DNA of 45,196 bases from Sandaracinaceae bacterium (GTDB taxonomy: Bacteria; Myxococcota_A; Polyangia; Polyangiales; Sandaracinaceae). The notes under the pieces are model-generated. The model worked only from the letters and a program-made list of their open reading frames with translations, was not told where the DNA came from and made no database searches. How positions within the stretch are numbered: position 1 is the stretch's first letter; every line of letters starts with the position of its first letter. The position numbers were made by a program, and so were the translations under genes. The stretch is from contig JAIBCE010000020.1 of NCBI GenBank assembly GCA_019694315.1, positions 1-45,196 of the forward strand, in the 5' to 3' direction. Positions 23,986 to 32,697 of the stretch are shown in pieces.

Positions 23986-25164
23986 ATGCCCCTTCCCGTT
24001 CCGCCCATTCTCCAGCGCCTCCAGATGGTCTCGCAGAAGCTCGAGACGAGCTTCCTCGGCAAGAGCGAGACCGTGCGCCTCATGCTCGTCGCGTCCGTCG
24101 CCGGCGAGCACATGCTGCTCATCGGTCCGCCCGGCACGGCCAAGAGCGCCGTGATCCGCATGTTCGCCAAGCTCGTGGACGCGCGGTACTTCGAGTACCT
24201 GCTCACGCGCTTCACGGAGCCGAACGAGATCTTCGGCCCGATCGACATCACGGCGTTCCGTCAGGGCAGCTACCAGCGGCGCATGGATGGAATGCTGCCC
24301 GCCTCGGACATCGTCTTCCTCGACGAGGTCTTCAAGGCCAACAGCGCCATCCTCAACTCGCTCCTCAGCGTGCTGAACGAGCGCCTCTACACCGTGGGCT
24401 CGAGCGTGGTGAAGGTGCCGCTCGTCTCGTGCTTCGGCGCCTCGAACGAGGTTCCCAACGACGACGACCTCATGGCCGTCTTCGATCGCTTCCTCATCCG
24501 CTTCAAGAGCGACAACCTCGACAGCTATCACTTCCAGGAGCTGCTCGTGCGCGGCCTCGAGCAGGAGGTCTCGAAGATCACCGGCGAGTTCGATCGCATG
24601 CAGCCCTTCCTCGCGGCGCAGGACCTGCGCGGCCTGCACGTGTTCCTCGCCGAGCGGATGCGGCAGATCCCCGAGTCGTTCCTCTCGCAGTACAAGGGCC
24701 TCATCTTCCAGATCCGCGCCGAGGGCGTGTCGATCTCGGATCGACGCGCGGTGAAGATGCTCAAGCTCTTCGTGGCGAGCTCCTTCCTCGACAACCGGCC
24801 GCTGCCTGATCCGAGCGACTTCTTCCTCCTCAAGCACACGTGGAACAACCTCGATCAGGCCGAGATCCTCGACGGAATCGTCGGTCCGGTGCTCGAGGCC
24901 TGGTACCGCGAGCACCCCGAGGCGCGGCGCGTGGGCGCGACCGACGTGGGCATCGACGCGCTCCTCGCGGAGATCAACCGCATCCGCGATCTGCTCACGG
25001 GCGATCGACCGCTCTCGGACATCCAGCTCTTCAGCCAGCTCAAGGCGCTGAACGAGATCAAGGCCGCGCTCTCCGCCATGAACACGCGCCCCGCGCAGGA
25101 GGCCGTCGGCCGCGTCGATCAGCTCCTCGGTCACGTCTTCCAGAGCGGCAAGTTCAGCCAGTGA
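23986..25164 (+). CDS. MoxR-family (RavA-like) AAA+ ATPase
   Basis: A 392-residue AAA+ ATPase. Walker A is GPPGTAKS (47-54); Walker B is IVFLDEVF (Asp113, Glu114); sensor 1 Asn is in GASNEVP; an Arg-finger region is DRFLIRFK. The stretch FEYLLTRFTEPNEIFGP, the following LPASDIVFLDEVFKA and ILNSLLSVLNERLY closely recall E. coli RavA as I remember it. Members act as chaperones that remodel or load cofactors into partner complexes, usually with a vWA protein. The ATG at 23986 starts the family core. The vWA gene begins 4 nt after its stop. The C-terminal helices (to QLLGHVFQSGKFSQ) differ from classic short MoxR proteins and may bind partners X or Y. Confidence 0.9.
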   Translation: MPLPVPPILQRLQMVSQKLETSFLGKSETVRLMLVASVAGEHMLLIGPPGTAKSAVIRMFAKLVDARYFEYLLTRFTEPNEIFGPIDITAFRQGSYQRRMDGMLPASDIVFLDEVFKANSAILNSLLSVLNERLYTVGSSVVKVPLVSCFGASNEVPNDDDLMAVFDRFLIRFKSDNLDSYHFQELLVRGLEQEVSKITGEFDRMQPFLAAQDLRGLHVFLAERMRQIPESFLSQYKGLIFQIRAEGVSISDRRAVKMLKLFVASSFLDNRPLPDPSDFFLLKHTWNNLDQAEILDGIVGPVLEAWYREHPEARRVGATDVGIDALLAEINRIRDLLTGDRPLSDIQLFSQLKALNEIKAALSAMNTRPAQEAVGRVDQLLGHVFQSGKFSQ

Positions 25165-25168
25165 GCCG

Positions 25169-26743
25169 ATGATCTCCCTCACCAACGAGCAGGCGCGCGA
25201 CGTCGGGAGCCTCGGCTTCTCCCTCGTGGAGGCCGACAACCCGATGCTCACCGTGCGGGCGGCGCAGTGGCGCAACTCGCTCGCGCGCGTGGGGCTCGCG
25301 GTGCCGTTCTGGTGCGTGCACGACCTGGGCTTGTTGCTCGTGCACGCGCCCTCGGAGATCCGGCTGCGTCGCGCGATGGAGAAGAGCCCGCTGCCACCCG
25401 AGATCGCGACCGCGCTCGAGCAGTGGCGCAAGCAGCTCGTGGAGATCGCGCAGACCGAGATGGTCGAGAAGTCGCGCGCGTGGAAGCTCTCCGACGCCCT
25501 CGTGGTGGTGGTGCTCCTGCGCGTGCTCGGGCCGGTGTACGAGCGTCACCTCGGGCCGGGGCGACGCCCGGTGGCGGTGCCGCTGCCGGTCGATCCCGAC
25601 GTGTACACGGGCCTCGAGGGGCGCCTCCAGAGCCTCTTCACCGCGCACGATCGCCGCCTCGACGCGTCGTTCCTCTACCACCTCGTGGCCGAGAACGTCC
25701 GCCTGCTCACGTCGATCGAGCAGATCGACCTCGACACGCTGCGCCTGCTCGGGATGTTCGGTGCCGAGGCCACGGCCGCGAGCGCGTTCGGCGCGGTCGA
25801 CCTCCTCAACGTGCTCGAGAGCCCCGACGCGAACGACGTCGTGAATTTCTCGCTCGATCTCCTTCCGTCGGTGCTCGAGACGCGACGCGCCACGGGCGCG
25901 CAGACCTTCGCGGCCGATGGCTACGCGGGCCTCGCGCGCCGCGGCTCGCTCGACTCGCTCATGCTCTCGGAGCTCGCGTACGACGAGGATCTCTTCGATC
26001 AGCGCTACTCGGAGAACGAGGTCTTCTACTACTCGCGCGAGAAGACGCGCGAGGACGAGTCGCGCTGCCACTACCTCTGCGTGGACACGACCGCGTCGAT
26101 GCGGGGCCAGCGGAGCGTGTTCGCCCGAGGCCTCGCGCTCACGCTGATCAAGAAGCTCCAGCTCCGCGGCGAGGACGTGTTCTTCCGCTTCTTCGACTCG
26201 CGCCTCTACGAGCTCCACCAGGCGCGCGCGAAGAAGAAGGCCCAGGGCATCGACATCCCCTACGTGCTCTCGTTCAAGGGAGAGCACGGTCGCAACTACG
26301 CCAAGGTCTTCGGCCTCCTCGCGAACGAGGTCTCGCGCCTCGCCAAGCGCGAGAAGAAGAGCGTGATCCTCTACATCGTCACGCACGCCGAGTGTCACGT
26401 GCCGCTCGAGGCCATCGAGCGCCTGCGCGCGAGCGCGCAGCTCTACGGCATCTTCATGCTGCCGAGCTCGGGCGAGCTCGACCTCGAGTACCTGCCGCGC
26501 CTGCACAAGGTGCAGATCGTCACGCAGGCCGCGCTCGAGCAGCGCGAGGAGCGAGCCAAGCGCGCGATGGACATCGTGGACGACGCCGCGGGGGAGCACG
26601 CCAAGCGCGGTGGCGCCGAGCCCCGCGCCTCCATCCCGCCAGGACGTCGCTCGGCGGTGCCGCCGAGCGAGGCCGAGCAGCGCGCGAGCGATCTCGCGGC
26701 CGCGGAGAAGGAGCTCGGTCAGCTCCTCGGAGGTCGTCCGTGA
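25169..26743 (+). CDS. vWA-domain partner of the MoxR ATPase
   Basis: A 524-residue protein. About 290 helical residues come first, including ISLTNEQARDVGSLGFSLVE and a charged region; then a von Willebrand A domain (about 300-470). The metal-site motif is DTTAS (Asp306-Ser310), a DxTxS form of the usual DxSxS, followed by MRGQRSVFARGLALTLIKK. Where many vWA domains have a TDG-like third motif, this one reads IVTHAECHVP, so the metal site may be altered. The tail (from about 475) is low complexity and charged. The ATG is 4 nt after the MoxR stop; the TPR-HEAT gene starts 29 nt after its own stop. Role: adaptor linking the ATPase to targets (family knowledge). Confidence 0.88.
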   Translation: MISLTNEQARDVGSLGFSLVEADNPMLTVRAAQWRNSLARVGLAVPFWCVHDLGLLLVHAPSEIRLRRAMEKSPLPPEIATALEQWRKQLVEIAQTEMVEKSRAWKLSDALVVVVLLRVLGPVYERHLGPGRRPVAVPLPVDPDVYTGLEGRLQSLFTAHDRRLDASFLYHLVAENVRLLTSIEQIDLDTLRLLGMFGAEATAASAFGAVDLLNVLESPDANDVVNFSLDLLPSVLETRRATGAQTFAADGYAGLARRGSLDSLMLSELAYDEDLFDQRYSENEVFYYSREKTREDESRCHYLCVDTTASMRGQRSVFARGLALTLIKKLQLRGEDVFFRFFDSRLYELHQARAKKKAQGIDIPYVLSFKGEHGRNYAKVFGLLANEVSRLAKREKKSVILYIVTHAECHVPLEAIERLRASAQLYGIFMLPSSGELDLEYLPRLHKVQIVTQAALEQREERAKRAMDIVDDAAGEHAKRGGAEPRASIPPGRRSAVPPSEAEQRASDLAAAEKELGQLLGGRP

Positions 26744-26771
26744 GCGCGGGCGACACGACGAGGGCCCTTCG

Positions 26772-28556
26772 ATGAGCTCGACCTTCGACAAGCGCGCCGT
26801 CGAGCAGTCTGCGCGTCGCGCGATGGATCAGCGCCAGTACGAGGAGGCGCTCGTCCACCTCTGGAAGCTCGCGGATCGCGGCAACGTCAGCGAGGAGGAA
26901 TTCAAGGCGAGCGTGCGCGACATGGCCACGTGCTACGCGGCCCTCGGGCGCATGCGCGCGGCCGCGTCGGTGCGCCTCTACCTGGGTGATCGCAACGGCG
27001 CCTTCAACGCGTCGTCCTTGCCGCTCGATCGCGCGCGCGTGCAGGTGGACGCCAAGGATCCCGAGGGCGCGGCGCAGTCGTTCGAGCAGGCGGGCTGGCT
27101 CGGTCACGCGGCGCTCCAGTGCGAGCAGGCCAAGAACGATCGCGGCGCGCGCGTGCTCTGGGATCGGCTCGCGACCGATCCGCGACTGCACGACGACCTC
27201 TACACGGCGGGCCTCGTGCACTTCAACCTGGGGCGCGCGTGTCTGCGCCTCGGCGATCGGAGCGCGGGCCGCAAGGCCATCGTGCACGCGATGCACCTCC
27301 TCACCGCGGCGGCCGACGGCTTCGAGGCCAAGGGCCAGCGCGAGCGCGCGTTCGACTGCTACGGCGTGCTGCTCACGATCGGCAAGGAGGGCAGCTTCGA
27401 GAACCTCGCGGAGGGCTACCTCAACTGCATCCGCATCCTCCGAGAGGACGGCCTCAAGTACTACGTCATCCAGTACTACGAGGACTTCCAGGCCCTCGCG
27501 ATGCAGCGCAACGAGCTGCACGCGGCGGCCACGTTGTTCCGCGAGGCGGCCGACTACTCGCGGCGGCAGGGACTGCCGTACGGGCGGCAGTATCGGTTCC
27601 GCGGCGCGGAGGCGAGCACGCTCCAGGGCGATCGCGTGATCGCAGAGGGCGGCAGCCCCGAGATGGCGGAGAACGCGTACGCCGCCGCGATCGACGGCTA
27701 CAACGAGCTCGGCCTCTACACCAAGGTGCGCGCGCTCTACGGCAAGCTCGCGACGCTCGAGCTCGGCGACAAGCGCAAGGCGCGCTACGAGCGCCTCGCC
27801 AAGCGCCTCGAGGCGATGCCCGACGACATGACGCCGATGCAGGGCTTTCCCGATTACCTGCGCATGGCGACGGCCTACCCGGAGATCTGGGCCCTCGACG
27901 TGATCGAGTGGGAGCAGGGCGGCGACCCCGCCGAGACGATGATCGAGGTGGCCCTCGATCGACGCTGGGCCGACTTCCAGCGGCGTCGCGCTGCGCTCGT
28001 GCGCCTCAAGCAGCTCGGCGCCGCCGAGCCCGGCGCGGTGCTCACGCTCACGGAGCTCGCGACCTTGCTCGGCTCGGTCGAGCTCTACGTGTGCCTCGCC
28101 CCGCTCGAGAAGCTCATGACGCACGACGACGCGCGCGTGCGCCAGTCCGCCATGCGCGCGACGCGCAAGCTCTTCTTCAAGCGCTCGTTCGTCTCGATCA
28201 TGCAGGGCCTCGGCGACACCGCGCCCGAGGTGAGGCGCGAGGCGCTCGGCTGCGTGCAGACGCTCCACTTCGTGCACGCGCTCGATCCGCTGTCGCGCAT
28301 CTACCGCGAGTCGCCCGATCCCGAGGTGCGTCGCGCGGCGCTCGCGTCGATCGGCAAGGTGAACCGCGTGGAGGCCGTGGAGCTGCTCATCGACGCGCTC
28401 CGCAACGGCGATCGCCAGGACAAGGACGTGGCCAAGGAGAACCTGCTCCGGAGCGATCAGGCGGAGACCAAGGAGATGCTCCGTCGCGAGGCAGCGGCCG
28501 AGACCGGGCCGCTGCGCGCCGAGCTCGAGGCGATCCTTCGCGCGCTCGGTGGTTGA
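26772..28556 (+). CDS. TPR-HEAT repeat scaffold protein of the MoxR-vWA cluster
   Basis: A 594-residue all-helical protein. The N-terminal two thirds has TPR-like pairs (YEEALVHLWKLADRGNV, YAALGRMRAAASVRLYLGD, AAQSFEQAGWLGHAALQCE, AENAYAAAIDGYNELGLY). The C-terminal third (about 430-590) has HEAT-type repeats: MTHDDARVRQSAMRATRKL, DTAPEVRREALGCVQTL, SPDPEVRRAALASIGKV and ALRNGDRQDKDVAKENLL. Such proteins are protein-binding scaffolds. GAGGG lies 7 nt before the ATG. It is the last gene of the five and follows the vWA gene after 28 nt. It takes the place that beta-propeller proteins hold in MoxR-vWA-propeller systems I know of (inference). Confidence 0.85.
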   Translation: MSSTFDKRAVEQSARRAMDQRQYEEALVHLWKLADRGNVSEEEFKASVRDMATCYAALGRMRAAASVRLYLGDRNGAFNASSLPLDRARVQVDAKDPEGAAQSFEQAGWLGHAALQCEQAKNDRGARVLWDRLATDPRLHDDLYTAGLVHFNLGRACLRLGDRSAGRKAIVHAMHLLTAAADGFEAKGQRERAFDCYGVLLTIGKEGSFENLAEGYLNCIRILREDGLKYYVIQYYEDFQALAMQRNELHAAATLFREAADYSRRQGLPYGRQYRFRGAEASTLQGDRVIAEGGSPEMAENAYAAAIDGYNELGLYTKVRALYGKLATLELGDKRKARYERLAKRLEAMPDDMTPMQGFPDYLRMATAYPEIWALDVIEWEQGGDPAETMIEVALDRRWADFQRRRAALVRLKQLGAAEPGAVLTLTELATLLGSVELYVCLAPLEKLMTHDDARVRQSAMRATRKLFFKRSFVSIMQGLGDTAPEVRREALGCVQTLHFVHALDPLSRIYRESPDPEVRRAALASIGKVNRVEAVELLIDALRNGDRQDKDVAKENLLRSDQAETKEMLRREAAAETGPLRAELEAILRALGG

Positions 28557-28647
28557 GGGCTCCACCCCCGAATTTCCTGGCGATCCGGGGCTCTCGAGGT
28601 CTGCGTCTGCGCACGCGCTTGCGTCGGCCCGCGCGTAGGCCGCGAAC

Positions 28648-30282
28648 ATGAGGCGCGGACTCCGAAGCAAGATCGTCGGGCTCGTGATCGCCGGCTCGTT
28701 CGCCGGTTGTTCCTGCGAGAGCGCACCCACCGGGGACGCTGGCGTACCGCGGGATGCGTTCTCGCTCGTCGACGCCGGGCCGAGCCGCGACGCGTACTCC
28801 GTCGACGACGCGTACTCCGTCGACGACGCGTTCTCCGTCGACGACGCGTTCTCCGTCGACGCGTCGGCGGTCGAGGATGCTCCGTGGCCCTTCGACGCGA
28901 ACGGCTGCGTCCCTCACGCCGAGGGCTGCAACGGCATCGACGACGACTGCGATGGGACGGTCGACGACGGGGACCTCTGCGCCTCGGGGCTGCGCTGCCT
29001 GGGCGGGAGCTGTCGCACCGGAGGCGCGGCGTCGTGGATCTCGGTGCTTCCGAACAGCGAGGCGCGTGCGGTGGCGGTGGACTCGGCGGGGCGCATCGAC
29101 GTGGTGGGCTGCCTCCACGGCGCGGTGACGCTCGCGGGTCACGCCTTCACCGCGACGGGCGCCTCCGACTCGTTCGCGCTCCAGCTCGCGGCGGACGGCT
29201 CACACCTCTGGGCGCAGCGCTATGGCGGAGACACGGGCTCGCTCGCCGAGTGCGCGAACGCCGTGGCCGTGTGGCGCGACGACGATCGCCTCGCGATCGT
29301 CGGCGATTTCGGGGGAAGCGTGACCTTCGGCGAGCTCGGCTCGGGCGACGTCGTGACCTCGACCGGCGCGCTCGACAGCTACGCGATCGCGCTCGGCAAC
29401 AACGGCATCCTGGTCTGGGAGCGGCTCTTCTCGAACGGGGCGACTGGCGAGGTGTCGATGTCGGCCGCGGTCTTCGACGCCATGGGCAACGTCTACGTCG
29501 GCGGTCGTGCGAGCCAGCGCGTCCAGCCCAGTGGCGACGTGCAGTCGGTGATGGACGCGGCGGGCGATGGCTTCGTGTACCTGCTCCATCGTGACGACGG
29601 CGTCGCCGACGGAGTGGCCACGCGCTACACGAGCGCCGGTGCCGATGGTGTGACGGCGCTCGCGTTCTCGACGACCGACCTCCTCACGGTGGGCTTTGCC
29701 GGCGGTGCGATGGACTTCGGCGCAGGGCCCGTGGCCTTCGGCGGCGGTGCCTCCGACGCCTTCGTGGTGGTGAGCCCTCGGAGCGACACGCCTCGCGGCC
29801 GGCTCCTCGGTGGCGCTGCCGACGATCGCGCGTACGCGGCGGCGTTCGCGTACGCGTCGCGCCTCGTCGTGGGCGGGTCGTTCGCCGAGGCGGCCGACTT
29901 CGGCGGCGGTGTGCGGCACCGACGGGGCACGAGCCAGGAGACGTTCCTCACCGCCGAGAGCACTGCCGATCTCACGTGGAGCTGGGATCGCGAGACCGGG
30001 ACTGCGAACGACGATCGCGTGCGTGCGATCGTCGCGGATGGCGCGGCGGGCGTGTACGTGGGCGGCGTGGAGACGGTGCCCTTCGTGCGTCACTACGACT
30101 CCGAGGGCGCGCTCGTGTGGGAGCGTACCTTCGGCGACAGCGGCGTGGGCGTAGGCGTGCAGGGCCTCGCGGTCGCGCCCGATGGCACGCTGATCGTCGT
30201 GGGCGTGATGAACGGGACGATCACCGAGGGGACGATCACCGCGATCGGCCCGGGGGCGTTCGTCGCAGCGATCCACGACTGA
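28648..30282 (+). CDS. MopE-motif lipoprotein with beta-propeller-like repeats
   Basis: A 544-residue lipoprotein: lipobox SFAGC (Cys about 21), then an Asp/Ala/Ser/Val linker built by an 18-bp tandem repeat (AYSVDD and AFSVDD units). EGCNGIDDDCDGTVDDGD is the acidic Cys motif of MopE-type metal-binding proteins. The remaining 430 residues hold irregular 45-50-residue beta repeats with phrases such as AVAVDSAGRIDVVGCL, ALQLAADGSHLWAQRYGG and AVFDAMGNVYVGG, the pattern of SBBP-like propeller repeats. It is probably surface-exposed. Its 5' end has no Shine-Dalgarno. It does not look part of the MoxR cluster, which ends 91 bp before. Confidence 0.82.
   Translation: MRRGLRSKIVGLVIAGSFAGCSCESAPTGDAGVPRDAFSLVDAGPSRDAYSVDDAYSVDDAFSVDDAFSVDASAVEDAPWPFDANGCVPHAEGCNGIDDDCDGTVDDGDLCASGLRCLGGSCRTGGAASWISVLPNSEARAVAVDSAGRIDVVGCLHGAVTLAGHAFTATGASDSFALQLAADGSHLWAQRYGGDTGSLAECANAVAVWRDDDRLAIVGDFGGSVTFGELGSGDVVTSTGALDSYAIALGNNGILVWERLFSNGATGEVSMSAAVFDAMGNVYVGGRASQRVQPSGDVQSVMDAAGDGFVYLLHRDDGVADGVATRYTSAGADGVTALAFSTTDLLTVGFAGGAMDFGAGPVAFGGGASDAFVVVSPRSDTPRGRLLGGAADDRAYAAAFAYASRLVVGGSFAEAADFGGGVRHRRGTSQETFLTAESTADLTWSWDRETGTANDDRVRAIVADGAAGVYVGGVETVPFVRHYDSEGALVWERTFGDSGVGVGVQGLAVAPDGTLIVVGVMNGTITEGTITAIGPGAFVAAIHD
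28786..28863 (+). repeat. 18-bp tandem repeat inside a lipoprotein linker
   Basis: Three full units of GTCGACGACGCGT(A/T)CTCC (28801, 28819, 28837) with partial units on either side. Each unit contains GTCGAC. It stays in frame, so copy changes would lengthen or shorten the linker by six residues. Confidence 0.85.
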
Positions 30283-30325
30283 CGGGATCACGTCACGCCG
30301 TCCGGATCGAGCGATCGCCGAGCGA

Positions 30326-32620
30326 TCAGGCGTCGAGCATCTCGCGCACACGGGCCAGGAGCATCTGCGGCGTGTAGGGCTTCTGGAGGAACGAGGTGCC
30401 TCCGCTCGGGACGCCACGCAGCGTGATGGACTCGTCGACGTAGCCGCTCGTGAAGAGGATCTTGGTGCTCGGGTGTCGCAGGCGCACGCGGCTCGCGAGC
30501 TCGCCGCCGTCCATGTTCGGCATCACCACGTCCGTCACGAGGATCGCCGGACTCTCCGTGAGGGCGTCGAGCGCGCGCAGCGCCTCCTCGCCGTCGGAGG
30601 CGCCGATGACGCGATACCCTCGGCCCGCGAGGATCCGCGTCGCCACGCGTCGCACGCTGCCCTCGTCCTCCACGAGGAGCACGGTCTCGGTGCCTCGAGC
30701 CGCGGGCCGCTCCCGATCGTGCGCGGCGCCTCGATCCTCGTCGGAGCGCGTCGCAGGCAAGAGGATCGTGAAGGTCGTCCCGTGGCCGGGCTCGGTCTCC
30801 ACCTCGATGTGACCGCCTGCCTGGTGGACCACGCCGTACACCACGGCGAGCCCGAGCCCCGAGCCCTTTCCACGAGGCTTGGTCGTGAAGAAGGGCTCGA
30901 AGATCCTCGAGCGCACCTCGGCCGTCATGCCGGTTCCGTCGTCGCGCACCTCGAGCCCTGCGTAGAGGCCCTGGGCCACGCCAGGGTGGCGGCTCTGCGC
31001 GTCCACGCTCTCCGCGAACGTGCGGATCTGGAGCGTGCCGCCGCGGGGCATGGCGTCGCGCGCGTTGACGGCGAGGTTGAGCAGCAATTGCGTCCACTGC
31101 CCGGGATCGATGCGCACGAGTGGCGTGCGAGGATCGAGGCGCGTGGTCAGCGCGACGTCCTCGCCGATGAGGCGCCGCAAGAGCTTCTCGGTGTCCGCCA
31201 CGACGCTCGAGACGTCCATCACCTTGGGCTCGACGACCTCCTGCCTCGTGAACGCGAGCAGCTGGCGCGTGAGCGCCGCGCCGCGACGACCCGCGTCGAG
31301 CATGTCGTTCGCCATCTCGACGGCCGTGGGGAGCGAGGTCACCTCCTCCCGCAGGAGCTCGGCGGAGCTGACGATCACGGTGAGCAGGTTGTTGAAGTCG
31401 TGCGCGACGCCTCCGGCGAGGCGACCGATCGACTCCATCTTCTGCGTCTGCTGGAGCTGCTGCTCGAGCGCGCGTCGATCGGTCACGTCCTCGGTGACGC
31501 CGGCCACGCGCACGCTGCGCCCGCTCGCGTCGCGCACGGGGAACGCGCGATCGTGGAGCCACCGCGTCGTGCCGTCGGGCCACACGATGCGGTACTCGAG
31601 ATCGTGTCCGCGATCGCCCATCTCCAGCCAGGCCGCGGTCACCCGCGCTCGATCGTCGGGGTGCACGGCGTCGAGGAGCACGTCCGCGTTGCGCTCGAGC
31701 TCGGCCGCGCTGCGCTTCCAGACCGTCTCGTACGCAGGGCTCACGTAGAGGACGCGGCGCTCCTCGGTGTCGAAGAGCCAGAAGACCTCGCGGATCGAGT
31801 CGGCCAGCTGGCGAAAGCGCTCCTCGCCGGCCTCGAGCTCGTGCTGGGCGCGGAGCTTCTCGCTCAGGTCGCGGCACGCCACCGTGTAGAGGTTCTGCTC
31901 GCCGATCGTCGCGCGCGAGATCGAGGCCTCGAGCGGCACGTGGCTGCCATCGGCGCGCAGGCCCTCCACCAGGCGGCGCTTGGCGTAGCCGGAGCCCGCG
32001 CGCAGGCCGCGCAATGCGCTCGCGTGTCCGGCGCGGTGCTCGGGCGGGAGCAGGACCGACAGCGGCCGGCCGATCAAGCTGCCCGTCTCGTAGCCGAACA
32101 TCGCGTCGGCGGCCGGGTTCGCGAGCACGATGTTCAGCGAATCGTCGACGGACACGACGCCGTCCATCGCGGACTCGATGATCGCGGACATGCGCTCCTC
32201 ACCCTCGCGCTTGGTCGCTGCCAGCTGGTGCTGGGCCGTGCGGATGTCGGTGACGTCCTCGCAGAACCCCTGCCAGAGCGAGCTTCCATCGGGCTCGCGC
32301 ACGGGGCTCGAGCGCGCCCGCACCCAACGGATCTCGCCATCCGGACGTCGGATCCGGAAGTCGTGGTGGAACGGCTGCATGGCGATCGCCGACTCGCGGA
32401 TCGCCGCGATCACCTGGGTCGCGTCCTCTGGGAGCATCCGCTCGAAGAGCGGCGTCGCGTCGTCGCGGATCTCCTCGACCGACACGGCGAAGAGCTTCTC
32501 GAGGCCCGGCGTAGCGAACGGGCACGACATCCGGCCATCGGGCCGGATGCGGAAGACGTACACACCCCACGGAGCTTCCGCGAGGATCGTCGTCAGTTGC
32601 TGCTCCTCCCACGTGGGCAC
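30326..32620 (-). CDS. Three-PAS hybrid sensor histidine kinase
   Basis: A 764-residue soluble signalling protein with no signal peptide or membrane helix. Three PAS/PAC units run from about 10-135, 140-265 and 265-390 (FCEDVTD, VACRDLS and VAGVTEDVTD mark their ends). The HisKA domain has GGVAHDFNNLLTVI with phospho-acceptor His407. The ATPase domain has NLAVNARDAMP, DDGTGM, FEPFFTTK and GSGLGLAVVYG. A receiver domain follows (about 645-764) with Asp697 in VTDVVMPNMDG. The GTG at 32620 has GGAGG 4 nt upstream. No separate response regulator is adjacent. It is divergent from the P-type ATPase, a gene it might regulate (inference). The signal is likely cytosolic. Confidence 0.93.
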   Translation of the reverse strand: MPTWEEQQLTTILAEAPWGVYVFRIRPDGRMSCPFATPGLEKLFAVSVEEIRDDATPLFERMLPEDATQVIAAIRESAIAMQPFHHDFRIRRPDGEIRWVRARSSPVREPDGSSLWQGFCEDVTDIRTAQHQLAATKREGEERMSAIIESAMDGVVSVDDSLNIVLANPAADAMFGYETGSLIGRPLSVLLPPEHRAGHASALRGLRAGSGYAKRRLVEGLRADGSHVPLEASISRATIGEQNLYTVACRDLSEKLRAQHELEAGEERFRQLADSIREVFWLFDTEERRVLYVSPAYETVWKRSAAELERNADVLLDAVHPDDRARVTAAWLEMGDRGHDLEYRIVWPDGTTRWLHDRAFPVRDASGRSVRVAGVTEDVTDRRALEQQLQQTQKMESIGRLAGGVAHDFNNLLTVIVSSAELLREEVTSLPTAVEMANDMLDAGRRGAALTRQLLAFTRQEVVEPKVMDVSSVVADTEKLLRRLIGEDVALTTRLDPRTPLVRIDPGQWTQLLLNLAVNARDAMPRGGTLQIRTFAESVDAQSRHPGVAQGLYAGLEVRDDGTGMTAEVRSRIFEPFFTTKPRGKGSGLGLAVVYGVVHQAGGHIEVETEPGHGTTFTILLPATRSDEDRGAAHDRERPAARGTETVLLVEDEGSVRRVATRILAGRGYRVIGASDGEEALRALDALTESPAILVTDVVMPNMDGGELASRVRLRHPSTKILFTSGYVDESITLRGVPSGGTSFLQKPYTPQMLLARVREMLDA

Positions 32621-32697
32621 GGGTCCTCCGCGAGGAACGTCGAGTCGGTGACATCGGCCGGTCGTCGGCCGTCCTTGAGCGTTCTACGCACTGCCCC

